Source of the DNA: an uncultured Flavobacteriaceae bacterium
GTDB lineage: Bacteria > Bacteroidota > Bacteroidia > Flavobacteriales > Flavobacteriaceae
Reading direction: 5' to 3'
Assembly (NCBI GenBank): GCA_905181615.1
Contig: CAJIYH010000004.1
Location: 212,122-276,121 of the forward strand
DNA length: 64,000 nt
Position 1 is the first letter of the stretch; each line of letters opens with the position of its first letter. Made by a program: the position numbers and the translations under genes. Under the pieces are notes generated by a model, which was not told the origin of the DNA, ran no database searches, and was given only the letters and a program-made list of their open reading frames with translations. Shown here piece after piece: positions 1 through 8,400 of this stretch.

Positions 1-494
1 ATCAAGAAGTCTATTTTTCTGCTTTCCCAGGTCATTATTTCCCAGGAGACGGAGCTTTACGTGACCTAGATGGTAATTATAGAATTACAGGCAGGGTAGA
101 TGATGTTGTAATTGTTTCGGGTCATAACTTAGGAACCGCACCAATTGAAAACAGTATCAATGAGCACCCTAAAGTTGTAGAAAGTGCAGTAGTTGGATAC
201 CCACATGACATCAAAGGGAATGCACTCATGGCCTATGTGATTTTGTATGAAGCAACCAATGACCCGGAGCTTTTGATTCAAGAAATTAGAACTTTAATTT
301 CTAATACCATTGGACCTATTGCAAAACCAGATCGTGTTTTGATCGTAAGCGGTTTGCCTAAAACAAGAAGTGGAAAAATTATGAGACGAATACTTCGAAA
401 ACTTGCTTCAAATGAAACGGATCAACTCGGTGATGTTTCTACTTTGTTAAATCCTGATATAGTAGATGAAATTAAAAGAGAATTAACTATTTGA
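1..494 (+). CDS. acs: Acetyl-CoA synthetase, C-terminal part (5' end outside window)
   Basis: The frame is open from base 3 to the TGA at 492-494, so the window begins inside the gene. About 163 codons are visible. They contain the AMP-forming ligase C-terminal domain: the hinge segment GDGALRDLDGNYRITGRVDD, then VSGHNLGTAPIE, then VVGYPHDIKG, and the conserved lysine motif PKTRSGKIMRRILRK near the end. This lysine is the residue acetylated and deacetylated in Acs enzymes to control activity. The enzyme makes acetyl-CoA from acetate, ATP and CoA in the cytoplasm. The stop overlaps by 8 bp the 3' end of the convergent TSUP gene. Family assignment is firm; a propionyl-CoA synthetase close relative cannot be excluded from the tail alone. 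Confidence 0.9.
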   Translation, partial: QEVYFSAFPGHYFPGDGALRDLDGNYRITGRVDDVVIVSGHNLGTAPIENSINEHPKVVESAVVGYPHDIKGNALMAYVILYEATNDPELLIQEIRTLISNTIGPIAKPDRVLIVSGLPKTRSGKIMRRILRKLASNETDQLGDVSTLLNPDIVDEIKRELTI

Positions 495-1254
495 AAAAGA
501 TTACCAGAGCACCTAAAGCTGTGAATAGTAAAATTAATTTTCTGTAAGTATTTTCATTAATCTTTTTAACCAGTTTAATTCCAATAAACAAACCTAAAGC
601 AACAAAAGGGATAAGCATCAGGCTGATGTTGAATGATTTTAAATTTATCGTTTCCCAAACAAAAATGTGAAAGGGTAATTTAAAAATATTAATTATAAAA
701 AACAACCAGGCAGCCGTCCCTATGAATTCATTTTTAGGAAGCTTTTGAGCAAGGAAGTATATGTTGGCAAATGCTCCAGCTAAATTTCCAATCATTGTGG
801 TAAACCCTGCTGTTATTCCTATTAGACCTGCAAAAATCCAGTGTTTTGGTACTGTTTTGTTTTTTTTACGATCCCAATAATACATTACAAACACGGATAA
901 TAATATAATTATTGCCATCCCGATTCGAAAGCTATTCTCGTCTATACTATACCCATAAAAAACTCCAATTAATACCCCTACAATAGTCCAAGGAATCATT
1001 TTTATTATGTGGTTCCAACGGGTAAATCTATTATAATAAATAATTGCAAATATATCCCCAACTACGAGTAAGGGCATAAGAATTCCGGTAGACTCTCTTG
1101 CTCCATAAACTAAGGCAAGCAAAGTCACAATCAACACAGCTATTCCTTTAATCCCTGATTTAGCAATGCCTAATAAAACAGAAGCAATTGCTGCTAGATA
1201 AAAAGAAGGATGCGCTAAAACCTCTAAAAAGGAAGATGTATCGATAACTTTAAT
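487..1254 (-). CDS. TSUP (TauE/SafE) family membrane permease, apparent ATT start
   Basis: A polytopic membrane protein of the sulfite exporter TauE/SafE (TSUP) family. The first permitted start is a GTG at 1137, but the frame stays open to a TGA at 1258-1260. The extra 39 codons encode a typical family N-terminus, including GIAKSGIKGI, the loop expected after the first membrane helix. No ATG, GTG or TTG lies in that stretch. The best candidate is ATT at 1252-1254, giving about 255 residues, close to family length, whereas 216 would lack helix 1. Either ATT is used as start or an upstream indel hides the true start. The transported ion is unknown; TSUP members move sulfite, sulfonates or other organosulfur anions. 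The 3' end overlaps the acs stop. Confidence 0.75.
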   Translation of the reverse strand: MKVIDTSSFLEVLAHPSFYLAAIASVLLGIAKSGIKGIAVLIVTLLALVYGARESTGILMPLLVVGDIFAIIYYNRFTRWNHIIKMIPWTIVGVLIGVFYGYSIDENSFRIGMAIIILLSVFVMYYWDRKKNKTVPKHWIFAGLIGITAGFTTMIGNLAGAFANIYFLAQKLPKNEFIGTAAWLFFIINIFKLPFHIFVWETINLKSFNISLMLIPFVALGLFIGIKLVKKINENTYRKLILLFTALGALVIFFK

Positions 1255-1355
1255 TTTTCACAAAATTAGGTTTTAAATTGGTCTTAAGCTCAAAATAAAA
1301 TATATACAAGTCCTTTGGGCTGCTTTGAAATTTTAATCATCTTTGCAAAAAAAAC

Positions 1356-2204
1356 TTGAAAAATTTATCCGAAGCTATACGTTTCATGTTGCTTAGCACA
1401 TTGGCATTTGCTCTGATGAATGCTTTTATTAAGGAACTCAATCACTACTCACCTTTTCAGTTGGTTTTTTTTAGATCCTTTGGCTCATTATTTTTTACTA
1501 CAATTTATTTAAAAGTAAATAAAATTTCTTTTCGAGGTAATAAAATGTCTTTGTTGTTATATAGAGGGCTTACAGGTGTAATTTCTATGACTTTATTTTT
1601 CGCATCTGTTCAATATATTTCTGTTGGGTCTGCTGTTACGCTCCGATATGTAGCCCCACTTTTTGCTGCAATCTTGGCTGTTATTTTTCTAAAAGAAAAG
1701 ATCCTTCCCTTGCAATGGTTTTTCTTTATTATCGCTTTTATTGGGGTTGTTTTAATTAAAAATTTCGATTCAGCTTCATCAACTCTTGGTGTAGGTTTAG
1801 CAATAGCTGCTGCTTTTTTTAGTTCTATAGTTTACATTTTAATTAGTAAAATTGGCCACCAAGATCATCCTGTAATTGTCGTGCATTATTTTATGTCAAT
1901 AGCAACTTTAGTGGGCGGGATAGGCACTTTGTTTTTTTGGACTGAACCTGTGAAAACTTTAGATTGGTTTTTGTTGTTTTCTTTAGGGATATTTGGTTAT
2001 TTCGGTCAGCTTTTTATGACCAAGGCCTTCCAGTTTGGTCAAGCTTATATGGTTGCTCCTTTTAAATATGTTGAGGTTGTCTTTACACTTTCGTTGGGTG
2101 TTTTTTATTTTCAAGAGGTTTATACTTTTTGGAATTTATTTGGAACTGCTTTAGTTATTGTAAGTCTTTCTTTAAATGTGATCTATAAAAGCAGGAAGGG
2201 GTAA
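1356..2204 (+). CDS. EamA/DMT-family transporter
   Basis: A 282-residue protein with about ten hydrophobic helices arranged as two EamA halves, the drug/metabolite transporter fold. It is probably an inner-membrane exporter of a small metabolite; the substrate cannot be read from sequence. The start is a TTG at 1356. The residues after it (MKNLSEAIRFMLLSTLAFAL) match the usual start of flavobacterial members, so TTG is preferred over the ATG at 1386. A box resembling the Bacteroidota -7 element (CATCTTTG, one mismatch, about 20 nt after a TTG) sits just upstream, which would leave a very short leader. The next gene, alkB, follows after 66 nt on the same strand. Confidence 0.8.
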   Translation: MKNLSEAIRFMLLSTLAFALMNAFIKELNHYSPFQLVFFRSFGSLFFTTIYLKVNKISFRGNKMSLLLYRGLTGVISMTLFFASVQYISVGSAVTLRYVAPLFAAILAVIFLKEKILPLQWFFFIIAFIGVVLIKNFDSASSTLGVGLAIAAAFFSSIVYILISKIGHQDHPVIVVHYFMSIATLVGGIGTLFFWTEPVKTLDWFLLFSLGIFGYFGQLFMTKAFQFGQAYMVAPFKYVEVVFTLSLGVFYFQEVYTFWNLFGTALVIVSLSLNVIYKSRKG

Positions 2205-2270
2205 TCCTTTTATTTTCTTTAATTTAATATATTTTCCCTATCTTCAACATACTAATATTAAGCTTTTTCT

Positions 2271-3317
2271 ATGCGTGATTTGAAATATTTATTTGCTTAC
2301 AGCATCCCTTTATCTACTTTCTTATCCATTTATTTTCTAGGAATCTATTCTTATGGAGCTGTTTTTTATGCCTTTTTGGTAATCCCAGTATTAGAAGTAT
2401 TTATAAGTAATCCATCGCGAGTGTACTCTGAAGAAGAAAAGTCAAGTCGACTTTCAAATATTCTTTTCGATATAATGTTGTTTGGAAATTTACCTATAGT
2501 CTTTGGGCTTTTGGGGTATGGTTTTTATATAATTTCTTCTGGAAATTTGACAACTCCAGAAACCGTTGGAATAGTTTTTTCGTTAGGGATCTTACTCGCA
2601 ACCAATGGAATCAATGTCGCTCATGAATTGGGACATAGAAAAACCAAAATAGAGCAAACTATGTCTAAGGTATTATTAATACCTTGTTTGTATATGCACT
2701 TTTATTTAGAACATAATTTTGGGCATCACAAAAATGTTGCAACCCCCGAAGATCCAGCTACCTCAAAATATAACCAAGCAGTTTATTTTTTTTGGTTTAC
2801 TTCTGTTATAAAGCAATACAAGAATGCATGGAAAATACAGATGCATATTTTGAAAACTGAAAAAAGTTCTTTTTTGTCTGTAAAAAATGAAATGTTGTTT
2901 TATATTCTTTTTCAAGGTTTATACCTTTCGACCTTATTTTATTTTCTAGGAGTTGAAGCCATCTATTTTGGAGTTGCTGTTGGTGTTCTTTCTTTTTTGT
3001 TTCTAGAAACAATTAATTACATCGAGCACTACGGATTGCAGAGAAATAAGACCGAATCTGGAAGGTACGAGCGGGTTCAGACAAAACACTCATGGAATTC
3101 CAATCATATCATTGGACGTATAGTTCTATATGAACTAACGCGTCATAGTGATCACCACTTTAAAGCATCAAAAAAATATCAAGTATTGGAGCATAAGGAA
3201 GAGAGTCCTCAACTCCCTTTTGGATATCCTACTAGTATTCTTCTTGCTTTAGTTCCGCCTCTTTGGTTTAGGTTGATGAACTCTAGGATTCCGAAAGCAA
3301 TGATTCCTTCAGTTTAA
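2271..3317 (+). CDS. alkB: AlkB-type alkane 1-monooxygenase (integral membrane diiron hydroxylase)
   Basis: A 348-residue membrane hydroxylase. The three histidine boxes of the AlkB/fatty-acid desaturase fold are present: HELGH at about 118-122, EHNFGHHKNVATPEDPA from about 147, and RHSDHH at about 291-296. The AlkB-specific NYIEHYGL element is at about 249-256. Six hydrophobic helices surround them. Members of this family use a non-heme diiron centre, with rubredoxin and rubredoxin reductase as electron donors, to hydroxylate medium-chain n-alkanes or alkyl chains at a terminal carbon. No rubredoxin gene is visible nearby. Length is slightly short of Pseudomonas AlkB (about 400), as is normal in Bacteroidota. 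It may act on lipids or short hydrocarbons rather than oil alkanes; that part is inference. Confidence 0.88.
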   Translation: MRDLKYLFAYSIPLSTFLSIYFLGIYSYGAVFYAFLVIPVLEVFISNPSRVYSEEEKSSRLSNILFDIMLFGNLPIVFGLLGYGFYIISSGNLTTPETVGIVFSLGILLATNGINVAHELGHRKTKIEQTMSKVLLIPCLYMHFYLEHNFGHHKNVATPEDPATSKYNQAVYFFWFTSVIKQYKNAWKIQMHILKTEKSSFLSVKNEMLFYILFQGLYLSTLFYFLGVEAIYFGVAVGVLSFLFLETINYIEHYGLQRNKTESGRYERVQTKHSWNSNHIIGRIVLYELTRHSDHHFKASKKYQVLEHKEESPQLPFGYPTSILLALVPPLWFRLMNSRIPKAMIPSV

Positions 3318-3350
3318 ATTTAAAAAAACACTCTTTTAAAAACCCACTTA

Positions 3351-3944
3351 AAAAGTTCCAAGAGCTGGATTTAAAGCAAAACCGTTAACTCCATGACCTG
3401 TTGTGTAAACTTACATAGTAGAGGTGCCATAAACAACATGTCCAGCAGCTACTTGTTCTGTTCCTTCCTGTAAAAAATCTTCTATTAAAACAGAACTTCC
3501 GATAGGAGTTTTTATTCTATACACAGAAAAGATAGTTCCGACAGAAACATTCACATCAATATTACTAGAACCATCCAAAGGATCAATTAAAACTATATAT
3601 TTATTTGAATTATTTTTGGCTAAACTATTAATACTGATATAATCATCTTCTTTTTCTTCTTCTTCTTCTGATGCCAAACCACAAATAATCTCTCTGTTTG
3701 TAAGTGCATTAATAAAAACCTCATTGGCAAAGACGTCTAATTTTTGATGCGATTCTCCAGAATGATTTGTTTCACCACCACCAATAATATCTACTAAACC
3801 AGCTTGATTAACTTTATGATTAATTACTTTAGGCGCTAAGCGTATTGCGTTAATTAATCTTGAAAGTTCACCAGTTGAGTACTCAAATTCTCTTTGATTT
3901 TCTATAATAAATTCTCCAAGGGTCTGATATTTAGAATTAGTCAT
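3351..3944 (-). pseudogene. fbp: Fructose-1,6-bisphosphatase class I, decayed (nonsense codon plus 3' deletion)
   Basis: The intact part encodes 177 residues of a class I FBPase, including the metal-binding [19 protein letters not shown] segment and [11 protein letters not shown] normal protein is about 335 residues. The codon after TSTM is TAA where family members have Leu (TTA), and the frame downstream still reads VYTTGHGVNGFALNPALGTF, an FBPase sequence, down to about 3351. It then meets a second TAA and homology stops. The C-terminal ~140 residues, which hold the sugar-phosphate binding and several active-site residues, are missing. One base substitution plus a 3' deletion explains this; it is not a simple one-base sequencing slip. 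The enzyme, a gluconeogenesis step, should be non-functional here unless another copy or a class II/III enzyme exists elsewhere. Confidence 0.88.
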
Positions 3945-4206
3945 AATTTAATTTAGTTAGTGAATGCTTTAGCTAAATTATACCTGATCGCGTTAAATGA
4001 AGAAATAATATATTTGTTTTATCATATTGTTCTTAATAATTTGATATTTTATTGTTTTAAAAAAAAATCAATCAATTAATGTCATCGGATTAATGTAAAA
4101 ACTACTTAATATTTTATTAAGTTCTTAGAAGATAATTACTAACTTTATTGACTTTAAAAAAAGTCCTTTTAGCTTTAAAATATAACACGTTAAAATTAGA
4201 TTTCAG

Positions 4207-5154
4207 ATGTCACAAACTACAGAACATGTAAAGTGCTTAATCATCGGATCCGGACCAGCCGGATATACTGCTGCAATTTATGCAGCTCGAGCAAATATGT
4301 TTCCGGTTTTGTATCAAGGTGCTCAGCCTGGAGGGCAATTAACCACGACAAATGATGTTGAGAACTTTCCCGGTTATCCAAATGGAATCACAGGGCCTGC
4401 CATGATGATTGAATTGCAAGAACAAGCTCAACGCTTCGGGACTGATGTGCGTGACGGATGGGTTACAAAGGTTGATTTTTCAGATGATGTTCATAAAGTA
4501 TGGGTAAACGAAACTACTGAAATTCATGCAGACACTATAATTATTTCTACGGGTGCATCTGCTAAGTATCTCGGCTTAGAATCTGAGCAAAAATATTTAA
4601 ATCTAGGAGGTGGAGTTTCTGCATGTGCCGTATGTGATGGATTCTTTTACCGCAATCAAGAAGTTGTTCTTGTAGGCGCAGGAGATTCAGCTTGTGAAGA
4701 AGCACATTATCTTTCTAAATTATGCACCAAGGTTACAATGCTTGTTCGCCGAGATGAATTTAGAGCTTCAAAAATAATGGTAAAACGCGTTCAAAATACA
4801 GAAAATATTGAAATCTTGTTTAACACTGAAACGGAAGAAGTTCTTGGTGATGGTCAGGTAGTCACAGGTGTTCGTGCTAAAAACAATAAAACCCAAGAAG
4901 CTGTCGAAATTCCAGCTACTGGATTTTTTGTTGCCATAGGACATGTACCAAACACAAAAATATTTTCAGACTATTTAAAATTAGATGAAACGGGGTATAT
5001 CATAAATACAGCTGGAAGTTCAAAAACCAATGTTGCTGGTGTTTTTGTTTCGGGTGATGCTGCCGATCACGAATATAGACAAGCAATTACTGCTGCTGGG
5101 ACAGGTTGTATGGCTGCACTTGACGCAGAACGCTACTTATCCGCAAAAGAATAA
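4207..5154 (+). CDS. trxB: Thioredoxin reductase (NADPH)
   Basis: A 315-residue low-molecular-weight thioredoxin reductase. The FAD dinucleotide-binding motif GSGPAGYTAA is near residue 14, the redox-active disulfide CAVC at 140-143 followed by D, the NADPH-binding VGAGDSACEEA after it, and the second FAD motif (GVFVSGDAAD) near the C-terminus. It transfers electrons from NADPH through FAD to thioredoxin in the cytoplasm. Length and motif order are standard. It stands alone on the plus strand after a 262-nt AT-rich gap and converges on the flavin reductase gene with 1 nt between stops. Confidence 0.95.
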   Translation: MSQTTEHVKCLIIGSGPAGYTAAIYAARANMFPVLYQGAQPGGQLTTTNDVENFPGYPNGITGPAMMIELQEQAQRFGTDVRDGWVTKVDFSDDVHKVWVNETTEIHADTIIISTGASAKYLGLESEQKYLNLGGGVSACAVCDGFFYRNQEVVLVGAGDSACEEAHYLSKLCTKVTMLVRRDEFRASKIMVKRVQNTENIEILFNTETEEVLGDGQVVTGVRAKNNKTQEAVEIPATGFFVAIGHVPNTKIFSDYLKLDETGYIINTAGSSKTNVAGVFVSGDAADHEYRQAITAAGTGCMAALDAERYLSAKE

Positions 5155-5155
5155 A

Positions 5156-5617
5156 TTAAAGATATTTACCTGAATAGTAGAGTAAAGGAGATAGATCTTC
5201 GTTCCTTCCTAACTTTTCAACCGCACACAAAACCATTTGGTGATCACCTGTTGGAGTTAATTGTGTGACTTTGGTTATGTACCATGCCAAAGCACTTTTT
5301 ACTACTGGAAACCCTTTTGATTGATCAAACTCAACTACTTTTTCTGGATCTGGATATCCTGCAAAATGATTACTTATGTTTTGTTGGTCAGAGGAAAGAA
5401 TGCTAATCCCTATAGTATCACCAGTTTTGATGTTATCTAGGAGTTTAGCATTGTTATCTACAAAAAAAGAGACCAAAGGAGGGTCTAGCGAAACGGAAAC
5501 AAACGAGCTTGCTGTCATCCCAACAAGCATATCAGCATTGTCTTTAGCAGTTATTATTGTAACTCCGGTAGAAAAACTACTTGCAACTTTTTTTAAAACT
5601 GTTTTATTAATTTCCAT
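5156..5617 (-). CDS. Flavin reductase-like, FMN-binding protein
   Basis: A 153-residue protein of the flavin reductase (DIM6/NTAB) family. The central conserved segment (GMTASSFVSVSLDPPLVSFFVD) forms the FMN-binding split barrel, followed by FAGYPDPEKV and a GDHQMVL strand near the end. Members use NAD(P)H to reduce FMN, often for a two-component monooxygenase, or carry tightly bound FMN. No partner monooxygenase of the flavin-dependent type is adjacent. It is convergent with trxB. Function beyond the family level is not resolved. Confidence 0.85.
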   Translation of the reverse strand: MEINKTVLKKVASSFSTGVTIITAKDNADMLVGMTASSFVSVSLDPPLVSFFVDNNAKLLDNIKTGDTIGISILSSDQQNISNHFAGYPDPEKVVEFDQSKGFPVVKSALAWYITKVTQLTPTGDHQMVLCAVEKLGRNEDLSPLLYYSGKYL

Positions 5618-5911
5618 TTCAATTTAATAGTGGTGTGTAGTGACCTATGAGATTAATCTTCAATTAAGAGATGTCTAAAGCGACGTTGTTTTAGATAGGA
5701 AGAATACTCTTTAAATTTCCTTTTTCTGGGTCTATGTAGGAATATTATCAATATCATCTCTTAAAGAGGTCGAATGACTCACCTCCATGGTATATTTTTG
5801 GCTCAGAATACTGTTTAATGATTTTTGAACCGTATTAATTTACTTTAATTTCAGATAAGAAACTCATTGGTTCTCGGTATTAATAATTTGAAAACCAATG
5901 CTATGAGTTTG

Positions 5912-5985
5912 TAGCGAGAGGGGGGCACGATCCCCCGACCTCCGGGTTATGAATCCGACGCTCTAACCAACTGAGCTACCTCGCC
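5912..5985 (-). tRNA. tRNA-Met (anticodon CAU)
   Basis: On the minus strand a complete 74-nt cloverleaf can be folded: acceptor GGCGAGG, D arm with AGCTCAGTTGGTTAGAGC, anticodon arm with TTCATAA (CAU), and a T arm with five G-C pairs. The 3' acceptor strand is TCTCGCT with discriminator A. CCA is not encoded. The A-U/G-U rich acceptor top and the D arm suggest an elongator methionine tRNA, though a lysidine-modified Ile2 tRNA also has CAU and cannot be excluded. Confidence 0.9.
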
Positions 5986-5997
5986 AAAATATGATTG

Positions 5998-6005
5998 CAA
6001 ATATA
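5998..6005 (-). promoter_or_regulatory. -7 promoter box (TATATTTG) for tRNA-Met
   Basis: An exact match to the Bacteroidota -7 consensus TAnnTTTG lies 12 nt upstream of the mature tRNA 5' end on the minus strand. A -33 TTG at the ideal 19-nt spacing was not found. Confidence 0.55.
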
Positions 6006-6108
6006 AAAAATAGAATTCAATACCTCGAATATTTATCTTTAAAAAAACTACATAATTTTTACATATAGTTTTATATATTTTCAATATATTGGTATTAAAT
6101 AATTTTTA

Positions 6109-6501
6109 ATGACAACTAAAAAAGCTTTTTCTATTGAATATGACTTCCAATCCTCACCACAATTGTTGTTTCAATATCTCTCAACTCCCTCAGGCTTATC
6201 GGAGTGGTTCGCAGATAATGTAAATTCAAGAGGTGAAGACTATACTTTTATTTGGGGTGATACCGAAGAATATGCGAAGCTGATTCAGAAAAAAAACAAC
6301 GAAAAAGTTAGATTTCGATGGCTGAATGATGAAGATGATCAAGATGATTGCCATTTTGAATTTAAAATAATCGTGGATGAAATCACAAAAGATGTTTCTT
6401 TGAACGTTTCTGATTTTGCTGATGAAGATGAATTGGAAGAAGCAAAAATGCTTTGGGATAATTTAGTTTCTAGTTTAAAGCAGGTTTTAGGCTCAGTTTA
6501 A
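6109..6501 (+). CDS. START-like domain protein (SRPBCC superfamily)
   Basis: A 130-residue acidic protein widespread in Bacteroidota, with a short START/AHSA1-like helix-grip fold: KKAFSIEYDFQSSPQLLFQYLSTPSGLSEWFAD at the start and a C-terminal helix. Related proteins have a hydrophobic cavity; the ligand is unknown. It lies 6 nt upstream of the aminotransferase gene, so the two are almost certainly co-transcribed and probably translationally coupled. There is no signal peptide, so it should be cytoplasmic. Confidence 0.8.
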   Translation: MTTKKAFSIEYDFQSSPQLLFQYLSTPSGLSEWFADNVNSRGEDYTFIWGDTEEYAKLIQKKNNEKVRFRWLNDEDDQDDCHFEFKIIVDEITKDVSLNVSDFADEDELEEAKMLWDNLVSSLKQVLGSV

Positions 6502-6507
6502 AGTTTT

Positions 6508-7353
6508 ATGATTGTATTCAATGGAAGTGTTTATGCTTGTATTAATTCTCTTCCTGAAGATGAGCTTAATGGATTACTTCATTCTGGAATTTCTATAGTC
6601 GAAAATATCCGAGTTGAAGCTGAAAAGCTTATTTTTTGGGAATTACATTATTTTAAAATGATGGCATCGATGCGTATATTAAGGATGGAAATTCCGATGT
6701 CTTTCACTATGGAGTATTTAGAAGAGCAAATAATAAAGCTTCTCCAAGAAAATAAACTAAACACTGTTTCTACTAAAATAAGTTTGTCCTTCTTTTCAAA
6801 ACATATCCCTACAAGATGCACTCCCATTGTCCCTACTTCTTTTTTAATTGAAGCTGAAACTTCAGAGACATTTAGTTCCATTCAGCTCGGGTCTCGCAAT
6901 ATTGAGCTATATAAGGATCATTGGGTTGTTAAAGGCTTATTCGGTACGCTTGAATCATCAAACGATCGCATGCGAAAGCTTGCTGCTGTTTATGCTTACG
7001 AAAATAATTTCGAAGACCTTATTCTATTGAATGAGAATAAGCAAGTATCAGAGACACTTATCGGCTCTCTGTTTGTTGTTCAAGGCGATGTAATAAAAAC
7101 ACCTCCTCTTACCAGTGGATGTAGATCATCGGTTTATCGTCAGGTGGTTATTGATTTGCTTAAAAAAATAGAGGGAGTTAACTTGATTGAGGAAGCTGTT
7201 TCACCATTTGAGCTTCAAAAAGCAGATGAACTTTTTGTAGTAAGCTTGTCCAATGGAATTCAATCGGTAAAACAATATAGAAAGAAAGTTTTTTCTTCAT
7301 ATAAAGCAACGCTTTTGTTCCCAAAATTTATAGCGAATTATCGATTAAGTTAA
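6508..7353 (+). CDS. Class IV (PLP-dependent) aminotransferase-like protein
   Basis: A 281-residue protein of the branched-chain/4-amino-4-deoxychorismate lyase fold (aminotransferase class IV). Family signatures seen are the N-terminal FNG start, the LLHSG-I-E-iR segment, the K-containing stretch around ELYKDHWVVKG, then FEDLILLNENKQVSETLIGSLFVV and TPPLTSGCRSSVYR, which form the cofactor phosphate cup. It could act as PabC-like lyase in folate synthesis or on branched-chain amino acids. Bacteroidota members are usually left as generic class IV enzymes. The gene ends 4 nt inside the convergent yqgE gene. Confidence 0.8.
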   Translation: MIVFNGSVYACINSLPEDELNGLLHSGISIVENIRVEAEKLIFWELHYFKMMASMRILRMEIPMSFTMEYLEEQIIKLLQENKLNTVSTKISLSFFSKHIPTRCTPIVPTSFLIEAETSETFSSIQLGSRNIELYKDHWVVKGLFGTLESSNDRMRKLAAVYAYENNFEDLILLNENKQVSETLIGSLFVVQGDVIKTPPLTSGCRSSVYRQVVIDLLKKIEGVNLIEEAVSPFELQKADELFVVSLSNGIQSVKQYRKKVFSSYKATLLFPKFIANYRLS

Positions 7354-7901
7354 TTTAGGTTTGGGTTTTCTGGCGCATTCCCCCAAATTAAATATTCTCC
7401 CCCAAGAGATTTTATTTGTTTACTCCAAAATGATTTAGAATCTACATTGATGAGCTTATTTCCAATGAAATTCTCTTTAATAATCCAAGAATTAAGCTCA
7501 ATTTCAGTCTCAAGCTGATTTTCTCCCCAGCCGGAATACCCTAAAAAGAAACGAATATTTTCTACTCCAATCACGTCTTCATTTAAAAGTTTGATAACAG
7601 TTTCGAAATCTCCACCCCAATATAAGTCCTCATTTATTTCAATACTTCCTGGGATAAGTTTAGGTGAGTTATGAATAAAATAGAGGTTATCTGGCTCAAC
7701 TGGACCACCGTAATGAATTTCTATTGGACAATTTATTTCGGGTAATACGTCTTTTAAAAGAAAATCAAAAGGCTTGTTAATTATAAAGCCCAGAGAAGCA
7801 GTGGTTTTGTGGTTTACTAATAAAACTACAGAACGATGAAAGTTTGCATCTCCTAGTATAGAAGGTTCAGCGACCAATAATTTGCCTTGATGTAATTCCA
7901 T
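7350..7901 (-). CDS. yqgE: YqgE/AlgH family protein
   Basis: A 183-residue protein matching UPF0301 (YqgE/AlgH) from its first residues (GKLLVAEPSILGDANFHRSVVLLV) through GGPVEPDNLYFIH and the FFLGYSGWGENQLETEI segment. Length is standard. The biochemical role of this family is not settled; AlgH in Pseudomonas was first linked to alginate regulation. The 3' end overlaps the aminotransferase stop by 4 bp. It lies just downstream of HU and the terminator at 7953-7976. Confidence 0.88.
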   Translation of the reverse strand: MELHQGKLLVAEPSILGDANFHRSVVLLVNHKTTASLGFIINKPFDFLLKDVLPEINCPIEIHYGGPVEPDNLYFIHNSPKLIPGSIEINEDLYWGGDFETVIKLLNEDVIGVENIRFFLGYSGWGENQLETEIELNSWIIKENFIGNKLINVDSKSFWSKQIKSLGGEYLIWGNAPENPNLN

Positions 7902-7952
7902 AACTCTAATAATTTAAGGATTTTGAATTAAAAAGTTCAATTAAATCCAAAA

Positions 7953-7976
7953 AAAAATCTCCCGAAGGAGATTTTT
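7953..7976. terminator. Rho-independent terminator, usable in both directions
   Basis: A 10-bp perfect stem (AAAAATCTCC / GGAGATTTTT) with loop CGAA, flanked by A runs on one side and T runs on the other. It lies 24 nt after the HU stop on the minus strand, so it most likely ends the hup transcript before yqgE. Confidence 0.85.
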
Positions 7977-7999
7977 ATATTTAATAATTGGAAGTAAAC

Positions 8000-8272
8000 T
8001 TAGTTTACAGATCCAGATAATTCAGCACCAGCTTTAAATTTGACAACATTTTTAGCTGCGATTTTGATTGTAGCACCAGTTTGAGGGTTTCTTCCATCGC
8101 GAGCTGCTCTTGCAGATACAGACCAAGATCCAAATCCTACTAATGATACACGTCCACCACCTTTAAGACTTCCTTGTACATTTCCAAGAAAAGATTCAAG
8201 AGCTTTTTTTGCTGATGCTTTTGAGATGCCAGCGTCTGCTGCCATTCCGTCAATTAATTCTGTTTTGTTCAT
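8000..8272 (-). CDS. hup: HU-family DNA-binding protein
   Basis: A 90-residue histone-like protein with the complete HU signature: the N-terminal helices (MNKTELIDGMAADAGISKASAKKAL), then VSLVGFGSWSVSARAARDGRNPQTG, covering the beta arm and its tip proline, and a C-terminal helix. It binds and bends DNA as a dimer, compacting the nucleoid. It is a single-gene transcript, with a consensus promoter at 8307-8336 and a terminator at 7953-7976. Confidence 0.95.
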   Translation of the reverse strand: MNKTELIDGMAADAGISKASAKKALESFLGNVQGSLKGGGRVSLVGFGSWSVSARAARDGRNPQTGATIKIAAKNVVKFKAGAELSGSVN

Positions 8273-8306
8273 AATGTAAATTTTTTAGATTAAAAATGTA
8301 TAATAA

Positions 8307-8336
8307 CAAATATATAGTGTTTACTGTAAGTCCCAA
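8307..8336 (-). promoter_or_regulatory. Bacteroidota-type promoter of hup (TTG-N19-TATATTTG)
   Basis: On the minus strand a -33 TTG at 8336-8334 is followed by exactly 19 nt and an exact TAnnTTTG -7 box at 8314-8307. This is 34 nt upstream of the hup ATG, a normal leader length. Confidence 0.75.
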
Positions 8337-8400
8337 GGAAATAGCATAAAAAAACATGATTTTGTTAATAAATCATCCGTTTTGTTGATAATCCTAGGCT

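Noticed and set aside
2806..3012. Minus-strand ORF inside alkB
   Set aside because: It is antisense to a well-conserved hydroxylase and has no recognisable features.
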